The translations under genes and the position numbers were made by a program. A stretch of 49,830 nt of DNA from Acidobacteriaceae bacterium (GTDB lineage: Bacteria > Acidobacteriota > Terriglobia > Terriglobales > Acidobacteriaceae): NCBI GenBank assembly GCA_003171315.1, contig PMYE01000126.1, positions 1 through 49,830 on the forward strand. The letters run 5' to 3'. Shown piece after piece: positions 6,792 to 15,544 of the stretch. Each line of letters begins with the position of its first letter. Position 1 is the stretch's first letter. The notes beneath the pieces were generated by a model. The model had not been told where the DNA came from. It saw only the letters and a list, made by a program, of their open reading frames with translations, and did no database searches.

Positions 6792-7730
6792 ATGAGACAC
6801 ACGGCAAACTGGCGGCTGCGCACGCGGACGATCGAACTGGGACGGCGCACGCTGGTCATGGGCGTGGTGAACGTCACGCCGGACTCGTTCAGCGACGGCG
6901 GGCGGTTTCTCGATCGGGACGCCGCGGTGGCGCACGCGCTGAAGCTGATGGAGGAGGGCGCGGACCTTCTGGATGTGGGCGCGGAGAGCACGCGGCCGGG
7001 ATCCCATGCGGGCGGCCCCGTTCACCCCAACGACAAAGACCTGTCGTTGGGGGCCCCGGTGGTCGGCGCCGAAGAAGAACAGGCGCGGCTGCTGCCGGTG
7101 CTCGAAGGAATTCTGCGCGCGCGGCCCGGCGCAATTCTGTCAGTGGACACGTATAAGGCGGAGACGGCGCGGGCGGCGCTCGAGGCGGGCGCGGAGATTG
7201 TGAATGACGTAAGCGGATTCGCGTGGGATCCGGGCGTAGCGGCGGTGTGCGCGGAGTTTGGCGCGGGCGTGGTGCTGGCGCACACGCGCGGGCGGCCGGA
7301 GGAGTGGCGCACGCAGCCGCAGCTTGCCGCCGATGCGCTGCTCAAGATGGTGCGCGAGGGGCTGGCGGCGAGTGTGGACGCCGCGCGGCGCGCGGGGATT
7401 CCGGACCAAGCGATCGTTCTCGACCCCGGCTACGGGTTCGGCAAGCGCTTCGAGGAGAATTACGCGCTGCTGGCCCGGCAGAGCGAGCTGCTTGCGCTGG
7501 GACGGCCGCTGCTCGCGGGGCTGAGCCGGAAGTCGTTCCTGGGGCGCACGCTGGCTCCGCTCTTCGATGGGAATGGGGGCGGGAGCGAAGCGCCGATGGA
7601 CGCGCGCGAGAATGCGAGCCTGGCCGCGCTGACGGCGGCGATTCTCCATGGTGCGTCGATAGTGCGCGTGCACGCGGTGCGGCCCGCGGTGGAAGCGGCG
7701 CGGATTGCGGACGCGATTCTTGCGGCGTGA
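6792..7730 (+). CDS. folP: Dihydropteroate synthase with an in-frame insertion
   Basis: Joins p-aminobenzoate to dihydropterin pyrophosphate in folate synthesis (cytosol, TIM barrel). The 312 residues show GVVNVTPDSFSDGG (24-37), DVGAESTRPG (61-70), SVDTYKA (117-123), NDVSG (138-142), LDPGYGFGK (210-218) and SRKSFLG (245-251). Two oddities. Residues about 72-90 are an extra segment between STRPG and AEEE, encoded by DNA with a perfect palindrome (7025-7052). The C-terminal RVHDV signature reads RVHAV (292-296), so the usual Asp is Ala. All other catalytic residues look intact, so it is probably active. Confidence 0.95.
   Translation: MRHTANWRLRTRTIELGRRTLVMGVVNVTPDSFSDGGRFLDRDAAVAHALKLMEEGADLLDVGAESTRPGSHAGGPVHPNDKDLSLGAPVVGAEEEQARLLPVLEGILRARPGAILSVDTYKAETARAALEAGAEIVNDVSGFAWDPGVAAVCAEFGAGVVLAHTRGRPEEWRTQPQLAADALLKMVREGLAASVDAARRAGIPDQAIVLDPGYGFGKRFEENYALLARQSELLALGRPLLAGLSRKSFLGRTLAPLFDGNGGGSEAPMDARENASLAALTAAILHGASIVRVHAVRPAVEAARIADAILAA
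7014..7058. repeat. Palindromic in-frame insert inside folP
   Basis: CCCCAACGAC (7025-7034) and GTCGTTGGGG (7043-7052) are perfect inverted repeats with an 8-nt loop. GGCCCCG occurs on both sides (7014-7020 and 7052-7058). The segment encodes residues that normal DHPS proteins lack (HPNDKDLSLGAP). The exact inserted length is uncertain, because the 38-bp spacing of the flanking 7-mers is not a multiple of three. Confidence 0.6.
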
Positions 7731-7732
7731 CG

Positions 7733-7920
7733 TTTGTCCGATCCCACCCTAGTGTGATGAATCCGAAGTTGATTGAAGAACAACCGCAGATCCTTCGACT
7801 CCGTTTGGCGCAGAAAACGCGCCAAACTCCGCTCAGGATGACAATTTCCTATTGATACGAACTTTAGACTCAGGACACTAACCGAGCGCCGCTCCCGCAA
7901 CGCTCAGTTAGGATGGGGCA
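7733..7920. repeat. Hairpin repeat family B interrupted by repeat A
   Basis: GTTTGTCC-AT-CCACCCTA at 7732-7751 and ACCGAGCG...CGCTCAGTTAGGATGGGGCA from 7881 together match the uninterrupted copy at 10675-10734. The 126 bp between them (7752-7877) is a family A element, and CTA is duplicated at the two joints (7749-7751 and 7878-7880). The hairpin would form after folP and may have served as a terminator. Confidence 0.75.
7750..7880. repeat. MITE-like repeat family A, copy 2 (inserted in repeat B)
   Basis: Nearly identical to 116-237 outside the core. The core hairpin is GTTTGGCGC (7803-7811) with GCGCCAAAC (7819-7827), unrelated in sequence to copy 1 yet perfectly paired. The empty site at 10691-10698 defines its ends: 126 bp inserted with a 3-bp CTA duplication. 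Confidence 0.8.
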
Positions 7921-8070
7921 CCCCGCATTCCAAATGCAGGTCCTTCGACTCATTTTGGCGCAAAACGCGCCAAAATTCGCTCAGGATGACAGCTTATTTG
8001 TGATGCGAACTTCAGACTCAGGACACTGGCTGAGCGTCGCTCACGCAACGCTCGGTTAGGATGGGGCACC
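7921..8070. repeat. Repeat family A copy 4 followed by a second family B hairpin half
   Basis: The A-type core ATTTTGGCGC (7952-7961) pairs with GCGCCAAAAT (7967-7976) and is flanked by CCTTCGACTC and GCTCAGGATGAC. It ends with GGACACTGG near 8029. Then GAGCGTCGCTCACGCAACGC and GTTAGGATGGGGCACCC (to 8070) repeat the family B hairpin seen at 7883-7920. The two A+B units thus sit in tandem and fill the folP to URO-D gap. Confidence 0.7.
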
Positions 8071-8163
8071 CATTCGTGGTTTTGAGGAGGCTTACACACG
8101 GATGCCGGCTTTCAACTGCGGCCCTGGACTGACGGCAAAGAGCAAAGCCCGGCGAAGGCGCGC

Positions 8164-9189
8164 TTACGCAGCGGCGACGGCGCGATGCGTTTGAGCGAAG
8201 TTCACGAGGGCGCGCACGTTTTCGTGCGCCGTGTCGCGGACGACTTCACAGCCGGCGGCCACGATCCAGCGAGGACCAGCCTGCGCGAGGCACATTTCCA
8301 GCGCCTGCACGATGGAAGCCGGCGTGCCGCCGCGGAGCTCCTTTACCGGATTGAGGTTGCCGGCCAGCGTTTGTTGCGGACCCATGGCGGCGCGCGCTTC
8401 GCTCAGGGCAACGGGATAATCGAGGTCGACCATCTCGCAGCCCAGCGCGCCGATTCCGTCGAGAATTCGGCGAGCGTTGCCGCAGATGTGCAGGCGCACT
8501 TTTCCTCCCTGCGCGTGGATGGCGTCAACCAGCTTCTTCTCCCATGGCCAGACAAACTCCTTGTAGATGCGCGGCCCCACCAGCGACGCTGCGGCATCGC
8601 CGATGCCGACGATGTCGGCCCCAGCCTCGGTCTGCAACTGCGCAAACCGCACGGCGCGATCCACGTTGAAGGCGAAGAGGGCGTGCACGAACTCCGGATC
8701 GTCAGTGAAGTCGGTCATCAGCCGGCCAATGCCGCGCAGGTCCGCGGCTTCCGCGCAAGGGCCTTCCACCCAGCCTTCCACCAGAAGTTCTCCGCCCACG
8801 CGCCGGCGCAGCAGTTCGACGCCGCGAATGCGATCCTCCATGCGCCCGCCCGGAACCGGATCGTCCGCCTGGATACGCCCCAGCACCGCCTTGTCGGCGA
8901 GCAGCGCCTGCGCTTCGACGATGGCCGGAGGCTGATCGTCGTACCACTGGACCATCGCGCCCGCGTCGGCGGCCTCGCGGGCCGGGTCGGAGATGGCCGA
9001 AACATAATCGAACCCAAACGCCTCGGCCGTCTTGATCTGCGCGTCAGCCAGGATGCGGAAATCGCGCACGTACCGGCCGTACTTCACGCCCAGAATATCC
9101 GCGGCAAACATCATGGTGATGGGCATCGCCGCCAGACGATCGGCGGGCTGCCCTTGAAGAACAGCAAGAATCCGTTCCCGGCCAGTCAT
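8164..9189 (-). CDS. Uroporphyrinogen-decarboxylase-family protein (methyltransferase-like)
   Basis: 341 residues of the URO-D / MtaA-CmuA fold. The zinc-type ligand set of the methyltransferase branch is present: H234 and C236 (HICGN) and C314 (AAGCEV). True HemE decarboxylases lack this HxC...C set, so methyl transfer between a corrinoid or thiol and a substrate is more likely than heme synthesis. No corrinoid protein gene is nearby. It is divergent from a LarA-type gene with a 190-bp shared control region. The substrate is unknown. Confidence 0.85.
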   Translation of the reverse strand: MTGRERILAVLQGQPADRLAAMPITMMFAADILGVKYGRYVRDFRILADAQIKTAEAFGFDYVSAISDPAREAADAGAMVQWYDDQPPAIVEAQALLADKAVLGRIQADDPVPGGRMEDRIRGVELLRRRVGGELLVEGWVEGPCAEAADLRGIGRLMTDFTDDPEFVHALFAFNVDRAVRFAQLQTEAGADIVGIGDAAASLVGPRIYKEFVWPWEKKLVDAIHAQGGKVRLHICGNARRILDGIGALGCEMVDLDYPVALSEARAAMGPQQTLAGNLNPVKELRGGTPASIVQALEMCLAQAGPRWIVAAGCEVVRDTAHENVRALVNFAQTHRAVAAA

Positions 9190-9202
9190 CTGAGGCTCAC
9201 GC

Positions 9203-9214
9203 TTTCCGCGGAAA
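9203..9214. promoter_or_regulatory. 12-bp palindrome in the URO-D/larA divergent region
   Basis: TTTCCGCGGAAA is a perfect palindrome 13 bp upstream of the URO-D start and about 165 bp upstream of the larA start. It could be an operator. It is short enough to be chance. Confidence 0.3.
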
Positions 9215-9379
9215 ACACCGCATTCGAAACCATATGGAAGAAAGGAATATGGCCGTAGTATGCCACAACAGGCGGCCTGGCCGGGCGCTTTCGGGGCGTA
9301 CAGAGCGAATGGAACATTGGAGGTTGCATTAGAATGACTTCACGGCGCGGCGCCCAGGAAGACGCGCGAACGCCAGCCT

Positions 9380-10660
9380 ATGAGAACCCGCTTCGCCTTC
9401 GGCAAACACGGCATTGAGGTTACGGTACCTGACGAGATCCGCTGCGAGGTGGTGCGCAGCCGCGCGGCGCGGGCGCTGGAGGATGCGGCCGGCGCGCTCG
9501 ACGCGGCGCTGGACGGGCCGATGGGCTGCGAGCCGCTGGCCCTGCTGGCAGCGGGCAAGCACACGGCGGCGATCGCGGTGTGCGACATTACGCGGCCTGC
9601 GCCCAATCGGCTGACGCTGCCGCCCTTGCTGAAGCGGCTGGACGAAGCCGGCATTCCCGTGGAGGGCATAACGATTCTGATCGCCACCGGGCTGCACCGC
9701 GCGGCGACCCGGGAAGAGCTCGACGCGATTCTGGGGCCGGAGATCGCGGCAAAGTACCGCGTAGCGAGCCACGACGCGCGCGACTTTGCCGCGCATCGCG
9801 CGCTGGGCATAACGCGGCGCGAGACTCCGGTGTATATCGACGAGCGCTTTGTGGCGGCGGACCTGCACATCACGCTGGGCCTTGTAGAACCGCACCTGAT
9901 GCTGGGCTTCAGCGGCGGGCGCAAGATGATTGCGCCGGGGCTGGCGTCGCAGGAGACGATCAAGGCGGTCCACGCGCCGCGCTTCGTCCGCGAGCCGCTG
10001 GCTGCCGAGGGGTCGATCGCGGACAATCCGGTACACGACGAACTGGTGAAGATTGCCGCCATGGCGCGGCACGACTTTATTCTCGACGTGACGCTGACGC
10101 GGGAGCGGAAGATCTCGGGCGTCTTTGCCGGCCATCCCTTGAAGGCTCATGCGGCGGCCGTGGAGTTCTACGAGCGCACGTCGCTTACATGGCTCGACGA
10201 GCCGGCCGATGCGGCGATCGCATGCGCGGCCGGCTATCCGCTGGACCTGACGTTTTACCAGTGCCTGAAGGGACTGAGCGCGGCGCAGCACATCGTGAAG
10301 CCGGGAGGCAGGATCCTGCTGCTGGGCGAGTGCGCGGAGGGGGCCGGTTCGGCCGAGTATGCGCGGCAACTGAAGAGTTACCCCGGCCACGCGCGGTTCC
10401 TGGAATCGGTTCGCGATGCCGAGGTGAAGATCGACCAGTGGCAACTGGAGCAGATTGCACTGTTGGGGCTCAGGTACGAGCTGCAGTTTTACACGCCGGG
10501 AGTGGCGAAGGATGGAATGGGCAGCCTGGGCGCGATGGCGTTTGGCGATTTGGACGAAGCGGTCGCGGCGCTAGTGGAGGGTCTGGCTCCCGGCGCGCGC
10601 GTGGCGCTGCTGCCGGACGGCCCATACACCTATGCGCGGGCCATACCGGCGCTTGCGTAG
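9380..10660 (+). CDS. larA: LarA-family nickel-pincer racemase/epimerase
   Basis: Members racemise or epimerise 2-hydroxy acids using a pincer nickel cofactor bound to a lysine. The 426 residues carry DITRP (69-73), ATGLHR (H106), EPH (H172), SGGRK (K182, cofactor attachment) and H198. These have exactly the spacing of H108, H174, K184 and H200 of Lactobacillus LarA, so the active site is complete. The cofactor genes larB, larC and larE are not in this window. Substrate need not be lactate, since the family is diverse. Shine-Dalgarno is weak at ATG 9380. Confidence 0.9.
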   Translation: MRTRFAFGKHGIEVTVPDEIRCEVVRSRAARALEDAAGALDAALDGPMGCEPLALLAAGKHTAAIAVCDITRPAPNRLTLPPLLKRLDEAGIPVEGITILIATGLHRAATREELDAILGPEIAAKYRVASHDARDFAAHRALGITRRETPVYIDERFVAADLHITLGLVEPHLMLGFSGGRKMIAPGLASQETIKAVHAPRFVREPLAAEGSIADNPVHDELVKIAAMARHDFILDVTLTRERKISGVFAGHPLKAHAAAVEFYERTSLTWLDEPADAAIACAAGYPLDLTFYQCLKGLSAAQHIVKPGGRILLLGECAEGAGSAEYARQLKSYPGHARFLESVRDAEVKIDQWQLEQIALLGLRYELQFYTPGVAKDGMGSLGAMAFGDLDEAVAALVEGLAPGARVALLPDGPYTYARAIPALA

Positions 10661-10674
10661 GAGCGTTCACCCGC

Positions 10675-10738
10675 GTTTGTCCCATTCCACCCTAACCGAG
10701 CGTCGCTTTCGCACCGCTCAGTTAGGATGGGGCACCCC
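10675..10738. repeat. Hairpin repeat family B, uninterrupted copy
   Basis: CCTAACCGAGCG (10691-10702) pairs with CGCTCAGTTAGG (10715-10726) with one mismatch, and outer arms TGTCCCAT (10678-10685) and ATGGGGCA (10727-10734) also pair. It lies 15 bp after larA and may terminate transcription. It is the empty-site reference for the insertion at 7752-7877. The rest of the gap to purA (10739-10953) holds no gene that I can see. Confidence 0.7.
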
Positions 10739-10953
10739 CGTTCGCGCAGAGGACAGCAGCAGCCGGACGGGGGAGAAGCCAGATGCAGGGAAGGCGCCGG
10801 GGTTGAATCGGAGACAGAACCCGGAACCGTCCCGGAAGCACATCGGTTTAGAATCGAAGAGGCTGCGGGGAAGTGGACCGCATCCAAATCCGCACCCGCG
10901 CAGCGGCCCGAACAACTTGCTGCGGCGGGTGAACGTGTGGAATCGGGACGGCC

Positions 10954-12270
10954 ATGGGAGCAAGGACGGCTGTGGTGCTGGGCGCCCAGTGGGGCGACGA
11001 GGGCAAGGGAAAGATCGTAGACGTGCTGAGCGAGCGGTTTTCCGCGGTGGCGCGCTACGCCGGCGGGCATAATGCCGGGCACACGGTCATCATTGGCGCG
11101 CACAAGTTTATCCTGCAGCTCATTCCCTGCGGCGTACTTCGGCCGGGATGCATAGGCGTGATCGGCAACGGCGTGGTGCTCGATCCCATTGCGTTCCTGA
11201 GCGAGGTCGGCAGGATCCGCGAGCTGGGCGTCAACGTCGACGGCAATCTCTTCGTCTCCAACCGCGCGCAGGTGATTCTGCCTTACCACCGCATGATCGA
11301 GCTGGCGGCGGAGTGCGCTCCGGGCCGGCAGAAGATCGGCACTACCAGCAAAGGCATCGGGCCGGCCTACGAGGACAAGATGGCGCGCAGCGGGCTGCGC
11401 ATGGTGGATCTGCTGCATCCGGCGCTGCTGAAGGCGCACATTGAGGCGGCCTGCGCGGAGAAGAACGCGATCGCTCATGCTCTCTTCGGCACCGACCCGC
11501 TGGACCCTGCAAAGATGTACGACGAGTACGCGGCGGCGGCGGAGCAGGTGCGGCCTTTCGTTGCGGATACGGGCCGGCTGCTGAACGGCATCCTGGCCAA
11601 GGGCGGCAGCGTGATGTTCGAGGGCGCGCAGGGAACCATGCTGGACATCGACCACGGGACGTACCCTTTTGTGACGTCGTCTTCGGCGACGGCGGGAGGA
11701 GCGGCGACGGGAACCGGGGTGGGGCCGACGGCCATCGGGACGGTGATCGCCGTGACCAAGGCGTATGTGACGCGCGTGGGCGGCGGGCCGTTCCCCACCG
11801 AGATTCACGACGCCGCGGGCGATTTGCTGCGCGAGCGCGGTCACGAGTACGGGGCCGTGACCGGGCGGCCGCGGCGCTGCGGCTGGCTGGATATTCCGCT
11901 GCTGCGCTACTCGAACCAGGTGAACGGAGCGGAGTGGCTGGTGGTGACCAAGCTGGACGTGCTGGACGTGCTGGCCGAGATTCCCGTCTGCATCGGATAC
12001 GAGATCGGCGGGAAGGCCGGCGATGAGATTCCGGCCGACGTGCGCGGACTGGAGGCGATCAAGCCGCGTTACACCACGCTGAAGGGCTGGCGCCAGCCGA
12101 CCGAGGGCATTACCGAGTACGCCAAGCTGCCGCAGGCGGCCCGCGATTACCTCGCCTTCCAGGAGCGCGAGAGCGGGGCGCGGATCGGCATGATCTCCAC
12201 GGGGCCCGACCGCGGGCAGACGATTGTGTTACCGGAGTTTGCCGAGGCGCTGGGGCGGGTGACCTCCTAA
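10954..12270 (+). CDS. purA: Adenylosuccinate synthetase
   Basis: Cytosolic GTP-dependent enzyme converting IMP plus aspartate to adenylosuccinate, the first committed step to AMP. The 438 residues match the family length. They show the P-loop-like GAQWGDEGKGK (10-20), GGHNAGHT (37-44), TTSKGIGPAYEDK, the FEGAQGTMLDIDHGTYPFVT block and TGRPRRCGWLD. No oddity seen. A DUF4440 gene follows after 17 bp and could be cotranscribed. Confidence 0.98.
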   Translation: MGARTAVVLGAQWGDEGKGKIVDVLSERFSAVARYAGGHNAGHTVIIGAHKFILQLIPCGVLRPGCIGVIGNGVVLDPIAFLSEVGRIRELGVNVDGNLFVSNRAQVILPYHRMIELAAECAPGRQKIGTTSKGIGPAYEDKMARSGLRMVDLLHPALLKAHIEAACAEKNAIAHALFGTDPLDPAKMYDEYAAAAEQVRPFVADTGRLLNGILAKGGSVMFEGAQGTMLDIDHGTYPFVTSSSATAGGAATGTGVGPTAIGTVIAVTKAYVTRVGGGPFPTEIHDAAGDLLRERGHEYGAVTGRPRRCGWLDIPLLRYSNQVNGAEWLVVTKLDVLDVLAEIPVCIGYEIGGKAGDEIPADVRGLEAIKPRYTTLKGWRQPTEGITEYAKLPQAARDYLAFQERESGARIGMISTGPDRGQTIVLPEFAEALGRVTS

Positions 12271-12287
12271 GGCATTGGATAGTCTTT

Positions 12288-12878
12288 ATGAGATTTCCAT
12301 TTGACCGGCGCACCGTTTCGGGAATAACGTGTACGCGTATGCCGGGTTCTTCGGTCGAGCGATGGATCCCCGATGGCTGGCGTCGGCTGAATGCCGCACG
12401 GACAATCGCCATAGCTCTTGCATTGGCGGCCATTGCCTTCCCCGTTTCCGCCGCAATGGCCATGGCGCAAAAGCACGAGATCCGCCACGAGATCGATCAG
12501 CTTGAGGATGAATGGCGGGACGCCATGCTGACCTCCAACATCAAAGCCATGGATTCCCTGCTGGCCGTCGATTACATGGCGATCACCGCTTCGGGCACTC
12601 TGCAATCGCGGGAGGAGGCGCTGGAAAGCATGCGCTCCGGCCGGCTCCATTTCACCGCCATCAAGATCTCAGACAGGAAGGTGCGTTTTTACGGAACCAC
12701 GGCGGTGGTCACGTCCCTGGCAAACATCCAGGCCACCACGCCCGACGGGCACTTGAGCGGCAACTACCGTTACACTCGCGTCTACGTCCGGAATGCTCAG
12801 GGGGCGTGGAAGATCGTGAGCTTTGAGGCCAGCCGGGTGCGGGAGCCCGGGCCGCACAAGAGAAGCGAATTCCACTAA
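12288..12878 (+). CDS. Exported DUF4440 / SnoaL-like (NTF2-fold) protein
   Basis: 196 residues. A long basic N-terminus precedes a hydrophobic signal segment (about 38-58, ending SAAMAMA), then an NTF2-like domain: IDQLEDEWRDAM...DSLLAVDYMAITASG...REEALE, and later TRVYVRNAQGAWKIV. That pattern is typical of DUF4440. Such domains are often small-ligand pockets or enzyme-like folds of unknown substrate. The start is uncertain; a later ATG (residue 18) would give a shorter signal peptide. Probably periplasmic. Confidence 0.8.
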   Translation: MRFPFDRRTVSGITCTRMPGSSVERWIPDGWRRLNAARTIAIALALAAIAFPVSAAMAMAQKHEIRHEIDQLEDEWRDAMLTSNIKAMDSLLAVDYMAITASGTLQSREEALESMRSGRLHFTAIKISDRKVRFYGTTAVVTSLANIQATTPDGHLSGNYRYTRVYVRNAQGAWKIVSFEASRVREPGPHKRSEFH

Positions 12879-12938
12879 TTGGGAACAAATTGCGACCGTT
12901 GGGGGCCCATCCGGCATCCTATCCCTAGCGGAATCTGC

Positions 12939-12956
12939 GGCGGAGGGGAATCCGCC
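12939..12956 (+). terminator. Possible terminator hairpin after the DUF4440 gene
   Basis: GGCGGA (12939-12944) pairs with TCCGCC (12951-12956) over a 6-nt loop. There is no clear U-run, so its strength is doubtful. Confidence 0.3.
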
Positions 12957-13010
12957 CCTGCGCTGTTCCAGGCACAAAACCAGGTTGATTGGGCCAAAAT
13001 CCAGCCGGTC

Positions 13011-13039
13011 TTGTAAACGGCGGAGACTCGGGGTACACT
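13011..13039 (+). promoter_or_regulatory. suf operon promoter
   Basis: A -35 TTGTAA (13011-13016), a 17-bp spacer and a -10 TACACT (13034-13039) lie upstream of sufB. The operator palindrome begins 5 bp after the -10, on top of the expected start of transcription. Confidence 0.6.
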
Positions 13040-13044
13040 AAAAT

Positions 13045-13073
13045 CAATATAGGACCAAAATAGTCCTATATTG
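13045..13073. promoter_or_regulatory. 29-bp operator palindrome controlling suf
   Basis: CAATATAGGAC (13045-13055) and GTCCTATATTG (13063-13073) are perfect 11-bp inverted arms around a 7-bp AT-rich spacer. The inner GGAC-N7-GTCC with AT flanks resembles sites of Rrf2-family Fe-S sensors (IscR/SufR-like); that assignment is inference. Placement at the start of transcription implies repression. No Rrf2 gene lies in the window, so the regulator would act in trans. Confidence 0.65.
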
Positions 13074-13214
13074 TGGGATTCGAGTCGCGCCCTTCCTCGC
13101 GCGGTTCGGGCAGCGGTCAGGCGCCATGAGGGCCAGCGGGAATCCCGAAGGCTAGACTAGGCGCCGCAAGACCGGGTTGAACCGAATTTCGGGCGCGAAT
13201 CCCGTGGAGGTCGA

Positions 13215-14672
13215 ATGAGTTCGAGTGTGGATACAATTCGCGGTCTTGCCGAACAGGAGTACAAGTGGGGCTTTGTCACGGACATTGCCGAAGACCGCGC
13301 GCCCAAGGGGCTGAACGAAGACATCATCCGTCTGATCTCGGCGCGCAAGCAGGAGCCCGAGTGGATGCTGGAGTGGCGGCTGAACGCGCTGCGCCACTGG
13401 TTCCGGATGAGGCGCGAGGAGGGTGAGCCGAAGTGGGCCAACCTGACTATCGCTCCGATCGATTACCAGGCCATCTCCTACTATTCGGCGCCCAAGCAGA
13501 AGCCGCAGCTTGAAAACCTGGATCAGGTGGACCCGGAAATTCTGCGTACCTACGAAAAGCTGGGGATTCCTCTGACCGAGCAGAAGCTGCTGGCGGGCGT
13601 GGCCGTGGATGCGGTGTTCGATTCGGTCTCGGTGGCCACCACCTTCAAGGGCAAGCTGGCGGAGATGGGCGTGATCTTCTGCTCGTTCTCAGAGGCCGTG
13701 CAAAAGCATCCCGAGCTGGTGAAGAAGTATCTGGGCTCGGTGGTTCCGCATACCGATAATTTCTACGCGGCGCTGAACGCGGCCGTGTTCACCGACGGAT
13801 CGTTTGTCTACGTGCCCAAGGGCGTGCGCTGTCCCATGGAGCTGTCAACCTACTTCCGCATCAACGCAGCGGAGACGGGGCAATTTGAGCGCACGCTGAT
13901 CGTGGCCGACGAGGGCGCGACCGTGAGCTACCTGGAAGGCTGCACGGCGCCCATCCGCGACGAGAACCAACTGCACGCGGCGGTGGTGGAGCTGGTGGCG
14001 CTCGACAACGCGCAGATCAAGTACTCGACGGTGCAGAACTGGTACCCCGGCGACAAGGAAGGCCGCGGCGGCATCTATAACTTCGTGACCAAGCGCGGCA
14101 AGTGCCTGGGCGTGAACTCGAAGATCTCATGGACGCAGGTGGAGACGGGATCGGCGATCACGTGGAAGTATCCCAGCTGCATTCTGCAGGGCGACAACTC
14201 GGTGGGCGAGTTCTACTCGGTGGCGCTCACCAACAACCGCCAGCAGGCCGACACGGGCACTAAGATGATCCACATCGGTAAGAACACGCGGAGCACGATT
14301 GTGTCGAAGGGCATCTCGGCGGGGTACGGGCAGAACACCTACCGCGGGCAGGTGAAGATCATGAAAAGCGCCACGGGCGCGCGCAACTACACGCAGTGCG
14401 ACTCGCTACTCATCGGCGACCGTTGCGGCGCGCACACGTTTCCTTATATCGAGGTGCGTAATGCGACGGCGAGGATGGAGCACGAGGCGTCGACCTCGAA
14501 GATCGGCGAGAACCAGCTCTTCTATCTGCGGCAGCGCGGACTGACGGCGGAAGATGCGGTTTCAATGATTGTGAACGGATTCTGCAAGACGGTGTTCAAG
14601 GAGCTTCCCATGGAGTTTGCCGTGGAAGCGCAGAAGCTGCTGGGCGTAAGTTTGGAAGGCAGCGTGGGGTAA
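13215..14672 (+). CDS. sufB: Fe-S assembly scaffold SufB
   Basis: Scaffold subunit of the SufBC2D complex on which Fe-S clusters are built. The 485 residues match the family length. They contain the beta-helix core, the [20 protein letters not shown] region and the [17 protein letters not shown] block with the conserved cysteines. ATG 13215 has GGAGG (13206-13210) 4 nt upstream. It is the first gene of sufB-C-D-S-U, with a 140-nt leader after the operator. No sufA or sufE homologue is visible; SufU fills the sulfur-transfer role. Confidence 0.98.
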   Translation: MSSSVDTIRGLAEQEYKWGFVTDIAEDRAPKGLNEDIIRLISARKQEPEWMLEWRLNALRHWFRMRREEGEPKWANLTIAPIDYQAISYYSAPKQKPQLENLDQVDPEILRTYEKLGIPLTEQKLLAGVAVDAVFDSVSVATTFKGKLAEMGVIFCSFSEAVQKHPELVKKYLGSVVPHTDNFYAALNAAVFTDGSFVYVPKGVRCPMELSTYFRINAAETGQFERTLIVADEGATVSYLEGCTAPIRDENQLHAAVVELVALDNAQIKYSTVQNWYPGDKEGRGGIYNFVTKRGKCLGVNSKISWTQVETGSAITWKYPSCILQGDNSVGEFYSVALTNNRQQADTGTKMIHIGKNTRSTIVSKGISAGYGQNTYRGQVKIMKSATGARNYTQCDSLLIGDRCGAHTFPYIEVRNATARMEHEASTSKIGENQLFYLRQRGLTAEDAVSMIVNGFCKTVFKELPMEFAVEAQKLLGVSLEGSVG

Positions 14673-14773
14673 AGACAGGGATCAGGGAACAGGGATCAGA
14701 AAGCGGATTCCGACCCTGACGCTGCGGAGACCTCGTACGGGATACATTGGTTTTCAAGGAGAAAGAGAAACGA

Positions 14774-15540
<767 letters not shown>

Positions 15541-15544
<4 letters not shown>

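Noticed and set aside
6577-6795. 72-codon frame before folP
   Set aside because: No ribosome site, no recognisable family, overlaps the folP start; listed only as part of the gap.
8185-9258. A long plus-strand frame opposite the URO-D gene, and similar long antisense frames over corC, phoH and scpA
   Set aside because: No family features, composition typical of antisense of GC-rich genes, and the opposite strand carries clear motifs.
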